Source: Candidatus Omnitrophota bacterium
GTDB lineage: Bacteria > Omnitrophota > Koll11 > Pluralincolimonadales > Pluralincolimonadaceae
Reading direction: 5' to 3'
Assembly (NCBI GenBank): GCA_022709465.1
Contig: JAKLIT010000010.1
Coordinates: 1 to 18,912, forward strand
DNA length: 18,912 bases
In this document: one piece after another, positions 14,401 to 18,912 of the stretch
How positions within the stretch are numbered: the first letter of the stretch is position 1
Layout of the letters: each line of letters opens with the position of its first letter
Position numbers and translations under genes: made by a program
The notes under the pieces: model-generated
Told to the model about the DNA's origin: nothing
Seen by the model: the letters and a program-made list of their open reading frames with translations, nothing else
Databases searched by the model: none

Positions 14401-16038
14401 GCCGAGGTAAGTGTTGAGCGTCATGACCAGTTCCTCGCGGATGGGGTCTATCGGCGGGTTCGTGACCTGCGCGAAGAGCTGCTTGAAGTAATCGTAAAGC
14501 ATCCTCGGGCGGGTCGACAGGACCGCTAGCGGCGTATCGTCGCCCATAGAGCCGGTCGGCTCGTTGCCGTCGCCGGCCATCGGTTTTATAATCCTGCGCA
14601 GGTCCTCTTTCGAATATCCGAATGCTTTCTGCGCCGCGGCAAGGTCCTTCTCATGCCAAACCTTATAAGTATGCGGGAAAGGCAGGTCGGACAATTTCTC
14701 CATATTCTCCTCGAGCCACCTGCCGTACGGCTGCGAGGACGCCATGCCCGCCTTGATCTCGCTGTCCTCTATTATCCTTCCGGCAACGGTATCTATAAGG
14801 AACATCTTGCCCGGCTGGAGACGGCCGTTGACGGCTATCTCTTCCGCGGGGATATCGAGCACGCCGGCCTCCGATGCCATCACGACATGGCCGGCTTTTG
14901 TGATTACGTAACGGGCCGGCCTCAGGCCGTTGCGGTCGAGTATCGCGCCGACGAGCTTGCCGTCGGTGAAAGCGATCGCCGCGGGGCCGTCCCAGGGCTC
15001 CATCAGGCACGCGTGGTATTCGTAAAAATGCTTCCTCTCCTCGTCGATCTGGTTGTTGCCCTGCCACGCCTCGGGGATCAGCATCATCATGACATGCGGC
15101 AGCGGCCTTCCGCTCAATACGAGCATCTCGAGCGTATTGTCGATCATCGCGGAATCGCTCCCGCCGGGGACGATGACCGGCAGGATCTTTTTCATGTCGG
15201 CGCCGAAAGCGCCGCTCTTGAACAGCCCCTGCCTAGCGGCCATCCAGTTTATGTTCCCGCGCAATGTGTTGATCTCGCCGTTATGCGCCATGAAACGGAA
15301 CGGCTGGGAAAGGTCCCAGGTAGGAAAGGTGTTAGTGCTGTAGCGCGCGTGTATCAGCGCGAAGGCGCTCGTGACGCTTTCGTCGTTCAGGTCGGGGAAA
15401 TACCCTTTAAGCTGCGTCGACTTCAGCAAGCCCTTATAACATATCGTCCGGCTCGAGAGGCCCGTGATATAGCAGCCTTTCTCGGCGCGCCTCCTGACGA
15501 CATAAAGCTTCCTCTCGAAAGCCAGCCCCGCCGGGACGCTTCCTGGCCTGCCGATAAATACCTGCCTGATGAACGGCTCCGTGTCGCGCGCAGTCTTCCC
15601 TATTATGGAATCGTCGACCGGCACGTCGCGCCATCCGAGCAGCGACAGCCCCTCGTCCTCTGCGATCTTTTTGAACGCGTCCTCGCAGGCCTTCCTCTTC
15701 TTCCCGTCGACCGGTAGGAATACGATGCCCGCGCCGTAATCGCCCTCGGCCGGAAGGTCAATTCCGTCCTTCGGGCATTCCTTCGCGAAGAACGCGTGGG
15801 GCATCTGGATCAACACGCCCGCGCCGTCGCCCGTATCGGGATCGGCGCCGGTCGCTCCGCGGTGCATAAGATGCTCAAGAGCGAGGATACCCTTAAGGAC
15901 AATATCGTGCGACTTCCGCCCTTTTATATCGCAGACGAACCCGACGCCGCAGCTGTCGTGCTCGAACCGCGGGTCGTACAACCCCTGCCTCTCGGGCAGA
16001 TGCCCGGGATATGTCCTGCCTGTGCCTTTTTTTCCCAT
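11482..16038 (-). CDS. gltB: glutamate synthase large subunit
   Basis: A 1518-residue alpha subunit that makes two glutamates from glutamine and 2-oxoglutarate. The class-II glutaminase domain begins at Cys30 (HDSCGVGF), implying removal of a 29-residue propeptide. A central domain and an FMN-binding synthase domain follow (GEGGEDPARYKPLPGG, FGVTINYL). The [3Fe-4S] ligands lie in CVMLRHCHLNNCSVG; the usual NCPVG has Ser for Pro. The C-terminal GxGxG beta-helix domain ends the chain. I chose the ATG at 16038 over a TTG four codons earlier; neither has a Shine-Dalgarno sequence. A terminator-like hairpin and U-tract end about 16 nt before this ATG, so expression is likely set by attenuation. 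Confidence 0.97.
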   Translation of the reverse strand: MGKKGTGRTYPGHLPERQGLYDPRFEHDSCGVGFVCDIKGRKSHDIVLKGILALEHLMHRGATGADPDTGDGAGVLIQMPHAFFAKECPKDGIDLPAEGDYGAGIVFLPVDGKKRKACEDAFKKIAEDEGLSLLGWRDVPVDDSIIGKTARDTEPFIRQVFIGRPGSVPAGLAFERKLYVVRRRAEKGCYITGLSSRTICYKGLLKSTQLKGYFPDLNDESVTSAFALIHARYSTNTFPTWDLSQPFRFMAHNGEINTLRGNINWMAARQGLFKSGAFGADMKKILPVIVPGGSDSAMIDNTLEMLVLSGRPLPHVMMMLIPEAWQGNNQIDEERKHFYEYHACLMEPWDGPAAIAFTDGKLVGAILDRNGLRPARYVITKAGHVVMASEAGVLDIPAEEIAVNGRLQPGKMFLIDTVAGRIIEDSEIKAGMASSQPYGRWLEENMEKLSDLPFPHTYKVWHEKDLAAAQKAFGYSKEDLRRIIKPMAGDGNEPTGSMGDDTPLAVLSTRPRMLYDYFKQLFAQVTNPPIDPIREELVMTLNTYLGREKNLLEETPDHCHRLKVNNPILTNIDLEKIRGIRNRTFKTKTITTLFDASGGKAAFKKALDRICREASAAIKAGYTFIILSDRGIDEKHAALPALLACGAVHHHLIRAQARTRASIIIESGEPREVAHFALLFGYGADCINPYLAYETIERMIRDKDLIIAFPDPELASSTARKNYIDAVNHGLLKILSKMGISTLQSYRGAQIFEAVGLDKQLVDRCFSGTVSRIEGVGLDEIAQEVIKRHALAFNGITASQAALPNGGLYQWRRDGESHLWNPESIAALQDAARNNDAAAYKRFSELINNQEGRLTTLRGMMKFTPSSATRPVPLDEVEPASEILKRFVTGAMSFGSISRGAHETMALTMNRIGGKSNSGEGGEDPARYKPLPGGGSIRSATKQVASGRFGVTINYLTNADELQIKIAQGAKPGEGGQLPGHKVSETIAKVRHSTPGVTLISPPPHHDIYSIEDLAQLIFDLKNANPRARISVKLVSEIGVGTIAAGVAKGHADMILISGGDGGTGASPLSSIKHAGVPWELGLSETHQTLVLNDLRSRVRLQADGQLRTGRDVVIAALLGAEEFGFATAALIVMGCVMLRHCHLNNCSVGVATQDEELGKRFAGKTEHLEAYFRFVAEETRAIMAQLGARKLDELVGRTELLDMNTDILNWKARKVDLSKVLYKPEVPAYVKTRCSIRQDHGIGRILDLKLIEAAKPALEGKERVKASFGISNTDRTVGAMLSGEISRRYGDEGLPDGTVHYKFNGTAGQSFGAFLAKGVTLEVEGQANDYVGKGLSGGKVVIYPPKQAGFEPSENIIIGNTTFYGATSGEAYIRGVAGERFCIRNSGACAVVEGVGDHGCEYMTGGRVVILGKTGRNFAAGMSGGIAYVYDEDRNFKSRCNMGMVAFEPLTGEDKAAIERLLSNHHKYTQSAKAKEVLDDIGNALKHIVKVMPVEYKRALEGRTMRKDVLFEEVSDG

Positions 16039-16053
16039 ATGTTTAGCCAATTG

Positions 16054-16099
16054 ATAAAAAAAGGCGCCTTCTACATTATATAGAAGACGCCTTCGTCTT
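16054..16099 (-). terminator. intrinsic terminator with competing antiterminator in the gltB leader
   Basis: On the minus strand 16093-16061 forms a hairpin: AAGGCG and TCTTCTA-type arms, 12 pairs with one internal mismatch (16061-16073 against 16081-16093), loop 16074-16080. A run of seven T follows, then ATC. An alternative hairpin pairs AAGACG (16094-16099) with CGTCTT (16084-16089) around a 4-nt loop, which would take the 5' arm of the terminator. An upstream CCTAA/TTAGG hairpin lies at 16102-16117. The U-tract ends 16 nt before the gltB ATG, and the nearest promoter lies upstream of the hairpin, so it probably attenuates gltBD. The signal that controls it is unknown. Confidence 0.75.
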
Positions 16100-16124
16100 G
16101 TCCTAATCCATTTTAGGCAGTTAA

Positions 16125-16152
16125 ATTATATCATAAACACTGCCCTTGTCAA
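16125..16152 (-). promoter_or_regulatory. consensus sigma-70 promoter of gltBD
   Basis: A perfect TTGACA (16147-16152), a 16-nt spacer and a perfect TATAAT (16125-16130) on the minus strand. The predicted start near 16118 gives a leader of about 80 nt before the ATG at 16038. It lies in the 130-nt gap after the glycoside hydrolase gene, so gltBD is transcribed independently of it. A two-codon open frame (Met-Asp-stop) occurs in the leader and is probably accidental. Confidence 0.88.
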
Positions 16153-16168
16153 TACACCATCACTGTTG

Positions 16169-18912
16169 TCAGGATGAGACCCTGGCGATTATTTTCTTGG
16201 CCGTATAATAGAACCCTATCTTAGGGTCCTTGAGCACCGGCGGGACGAACCCGAACTCTTTTACCGGATGGAAACCGGGCCCTTCGACCATGATAGCGAC
16301 GGTATTGTCGTCGCGCAGGAACGACTCGGGTATGTAGAAATCGTTCTGCGGGCCGACCGATTCGTACTTTCCGAGCGCCTTGCCGTTAAGGTAGATCATA
16401 CACCTCTCGAACGCGTGATCAATCGTCAGCTTCAGCGCGCATACGCCGCCCTTTCGCGGAAGGAACCTGAACTTCCTCCTGTACCATACGAGCTCTCCCA
16501 TCTCTTCCGGGAAGACATACTTCCTCGCGGCATGGGACTTCTTCCAGTGCGCCTCGTTGCAGTCCGGCTCGTGGTATCCCTTGATAAGCCCGCCGGCCTT
16601 CTCGCGCACGAGCATGCTTGTCAGCGCCATGCCAAAACCCTTGCCCGAGGCCTTCCCCGATATCTTCACGGGTTTCAGTATCCCGCTGTATTTCTTTATT
16701 GCGCCCTCATGCGGATGGGCTTTCGTATGGTAGGCATTCTCGTACCTGACCGCGAGCAGGTTAGGGCCTTTTTTAACGAAGGCCGTGATGTCTATCTCGC
16801 GGCACTCGATCCCGCGCCAGGCGAACCTGCCGTTCACATAGACGTAGAACCTGTCCATGTCGTTCGCCTCGATCTTTATTTTGCATTCGGAAGGCCTGGC
16901 CCTGAGGACGAACTTCTGCCTGTACCATACGAAACCGTGCTCTAGCAACCCTGCCTGTTCGAGCGAACCCGGTAGCCTTACCGCCTTCCAGGAGGAATCG
17001 TCAAAACCCTCCTCCTTCTCCTCGACGTCGGAGATGAACCGCGGCGCGTCGAGCCATGTTATCTTCGGAAGCTCCTCGACCGCGCAATCGTAGTCGAACG
17101 ATACCGATCCCGTCGCCTTATCGCATTTGAACGCGACCTGCTCGCCGTTTATCGCGACCGACTTCGGCACGAAGCCGCAGAATATCCTCGTGCGCTGGTT
17201 GCAGCCGTTCTTAACCTGCGCGTTAATGTCGATAGACCTGCCGTCCGCGAGGAAGTCCTCGATATAATAGTAGTCGCTTATGGCGACCGCGCCATCCTTG
17301 TCCCAGGCCTTCGCGGCGGCCCTGTCGTCCAAGAAGACGAGGAATACCCCGCCTATCCTGACGATACGGGTCCCGTCGTTCTCGTTCTCTATAAGGAAGC
17401 TGCCGCCCGCTTTGCTTATCTCGAACTTGCCTTCGATTATCTCCGGCTTCGCCTTTCCGCACTTTACGAGCGTCTCGCCGTCGACCTCTGGCCTGCCGGA
17501 AAGGAAGACGAATTCACGCCCGCCTATCTTCTTCTTCAGCAGGAGTTCGCATGTCGAGTAGCGGATCATCACATCGTCGCCGACCGTGATATCCACCGGG
17601 AAGAGGAATGAGGACCTCGGTGAGAGTTTCAGGTCCTGCGTTGACGGGAGGACCATCTCTTTCTTCTCGGCCGGCGAGTAATATGCGACGCGCGTCTTAT
17701 GCGTGTCCTCCGTCAGGTTGCGCACCATCAGGAAGCCGCCCTTCCTGCCGTATCTCTCGACGGCCTTGATGTTCTCGAAGGTCCCCGAGAAGTCGGGCCT
17801 GGCCTTTTTGCCGTCGACGAGCGCCACGGTCTCGCCGCCCTTCGTGAACCTCGCGGCTCCTTCATTCTTTTCCGAATCGAAGAGCTCATCCTCGAACGAA
17901 TCGAGGAATTGCGCCGTATTGCGCGCCATATGGTATTTCGTCGGCGAGACCTCGCCCCATTCCCTTACCGGCGAATGGCCGAAGTCGTAGGTCGTGCATG
18001 TGCCTATCCCGCCGTAATCTCCCTTGCAGTTCCAGTACGGGAACGTCGTGCCCCCGACGAACAGGAAATGGTTCATTACCGACGCGCCCTCGACGATGAC
18101 CGTGCGAAGGATCGCGCGCGTGACCTCCGGCTCGATCTGATACAACGGTTTTCCGAACTGCGCGAACCAGCCGGTCTCGAGCTCCATTATCATCAGCGGC
18201 TTGCCGGGCTGCTGGGCGACCGACTCGTTTATGACCCTGTCGAAATCGTCGAACTCCCAAAGCCATATCCACGGGATGTTCGGGTAATAGGTCCGCGCGT
18301 CGATTATCTCGCTCTTCCTGAGGAAGCTCCCTTCGACAGTGAACGTCGGCACGTCGATGCCTTCCTTCTTCGCCATCTCGAGCAGCTTCAAATGGTACGC
18401 GAGCGCGCCTTCCTTATACCTCTTTATGCCCGTGAACGCTATGAGGTGGTCGTACTCGTTCTCTATCTGGAACAGCACTATGTTGCCGCCCTTCGTTATC
18501 AGGTGCGGCCTCAATATGCCCGCAATCTCCTTGTAATACCTGCCGATAAGCCTCATGTATTCGGGGTCCTTCTCGCGCAGGTTTATATCCTTCCCGAGAA
18601 GCCAGTCCGGGAACCCGCCGAAATCCCATTCGGCACAGATATAGGGGCCCGGCTTTATGACGAGATAGAACCCGTACTTCTGGGTCAGCGTGATGAACTT
18701 CTCCAGGTCCCTGTCGCCGTCCCAACGAAACTCGCCCTCCCTCATCTCATGGAAATTCCACGGTATATATGTCACGACGAGGTTGAGCCCCGCCGATTTC
18801 ATCTTCTGCAGCCGGTCTTCCCAGAGTTCGTGCGGGACGCGGAAATAATGGAACTCCCCGCCGTAGAGCATGACCCTCCTGCCGCCGATCAGCATGCTCT
18901 TCCTGTCGAACG
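16169..18912 (-). CDS. GH35 beta-galactosidase-like glycoside hydrolase, N-terminus off window
   Basis: At least 913 residues; the reading frame stays open to the right edge, so the true start lies outside. The GH35 TIM barrel is clear: GGEFHYFRVP, LNLVVTYIPWNFHE, PGPYICAEWDFGGFPDWL. The acid/base glutamate lies in QIENEY (second Glu) and the nucleophile in MELETGWF (first Glu). Beyond about residue 350 come non-catalytic domains, two of them jelly-roll carbohydrate-binding-like, with matching phrases VWYRQKF...VYVNG and VWYRRKF...IYLNG. Family enzymes hydrolyse terminal beta-galactosides; bacterial ones can also act on other glycans. No signal peptide is visible because the N-terminus is missing. 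It is followed by the gltBD promoter, not by an obvious terminator of its own. Confidence 0.93.
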   Translation of the reverse strand, partial: FDRKSMLIGGRRVMLYGGEFHYFRVPHELWEDRLQKMKSAGLNLVVTYIPWNFHEMREGEFRWDGDRDLEKFITLTQKYGFYLVIKPGPYICAEWDFGGFPDWLLGKDINLREKDPEYMRLIGRYYKEIAGILRPHLITKGGNIVLFQIENEYDHLIAFTGIKRYKEGALAYHLKLLEMAKKEGIDVPTFTVEGSFLRKSEIIDARTYYPNIPWIWLWEFDDFDRVINESVAQQPGKPLMIMELETGWFAQFGKPLYQIEPEVTRAILRTVIVEGASVMNHFLFVGGTTFPYWNCKGDYGGIGTCTTYDFGHSPVREWGEVSPTKYHMARNTAQFLDSFEDELFDSEKNEGAARFTKGGETVALVDGKKARPDFSGTFENIKAVERYGRKGGFLMVRNLTEDTHKTRVAYYSPAEKKEMVLPSTQDLKLSPRSSFLFPVDITVGDDVMIRYSTCELLLKKKIGGREFVFLSGRPEVDGETLVKCGKAKPEIIEGKFEISKAGGSFLIENENDGTRIVRIGGVFLVFLDDRAAAKAWDKDGAVAISDYYYIEDFLADGRSIDINAQVKNGCNQRTRIFCGFVPKSVAINGEQVAFKCDKATGSVSFDYDCAVEELPKITWLDAPRFISDVEEKEEGFDDSSWKAVRLPGSLEQAGLLEHGFVWYRQKFVLRARPSECKIKIEANDMDRFYVYVNGRFAWRGIECREIDITAFVKKGPNLLAVRYENAYHTKAHPHEGAIKKYSGILKPVKISGKASGKGFGMALTSMLVREKAGGLIKGYHEPDCNEAHWKKSHAARKYVFPEEMGELVWYRRKFRFLPRKGGVCALKLTIDHAFERCMIYLNGKALGKYESVGPQNDFYIPESFLRDDNTVAIMVEGPGFHPVKEFGFVPPVLKDPKIGFYYTAKKIIARVSS

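Noticed and set aside
14653..15717. Long plus-strand open frame inside gltB
   Set aside because: It is the reverse-strand shadow of a conserved gltB region and shows no recognisable domain or ribosome site.
16061..16093. Hairpin as terminator of the GH35 gene
   Set aside because: Possible in part, but the consensus gltBD promoter lies between that gene and the hairpin, so the hairpin must act on the gltB transcript as well.

Overview
The window is about 19 kb of gene-dense, moderately GC-rich bacterial DNA. Seventeen of its eighteen protein-coding genes lie on the minus strand; only the chaperone gene at 1580-3019 lies on the plus strand. Two lipoprotein signal peptides, a PpiD-like periplasmic chaperone and an ECF sigma factor with membrane partners indicate a diderm (Gram-negative type) bacterium. 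Heavy use of ATA and AGG codons, tightly packed operons, a TM1266-type hydrogenase-system regulator, a mixed-signature phosphofructokinase and bacterial-type gltBD would suit an uncultivated anaerobe such as an Omnitrophota or other PVC-related lineage. That placement is inference; no rRNA or tRNA is present to test it.

Region A (1-1458) holds a structured non-coding stretch (11-82) and a three-gene minus-strand operon. In transcription order these are a small membrane-anchored helical protein, an ECF sigma factor, and a one-TM protein in the position and shape of an anti-sigma factor. A divergent intergenic region (1459-1579) carries a good sigma-70 promoter for a PpiD/SurA-type chaperone on the plus strand (1580-3019). 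Sigma, putative anti-sigma and envelope chaperone together suggest an envelope-stress module.

Region B (3016-9976, minus strand) is a chain of twelve genes with short gaps or overlaps. It starts from a near-consensus promoter at 10003-10030. The order is: secreted protein, nitroreductase, small lipoprotein, LamG lipoprotein with a KPQA repeat, PNPOx-like flavoprotein, tRNA-dihydrouridine synthase, phosphofructokinase, STAS protein, TM1266-like regulator, AlkD-like glycosylase, guanine-deaminase-like enzyme, and an NTF2-like membrane protein. A possible internal promoter precedes the phosphofructokinase. The final stop codon overlaps the chaperone stop codon from the opposite strand.

Region C (10050-16168, minus strand) is the gltB-gltD operon encoding glutamate synthase. 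Its leader is the most interesting element seen: a consensus promoter (TTGACA, 16 nt, TATAAT), then about 80 nt that contain a strong intrinsic terminator ending just before the gltB start codon, plus a competing upstream hairpin. This is the layout of a transcriptional attenuator.

Region D (16169 to the right edge, minus strand) is a GH35 beta-galactosidase-like glycoside hydrolase whose N-terminus runs off the window. No tRNA, rRNA, CRISPR array, insertion sequence or phage gene was recognised.
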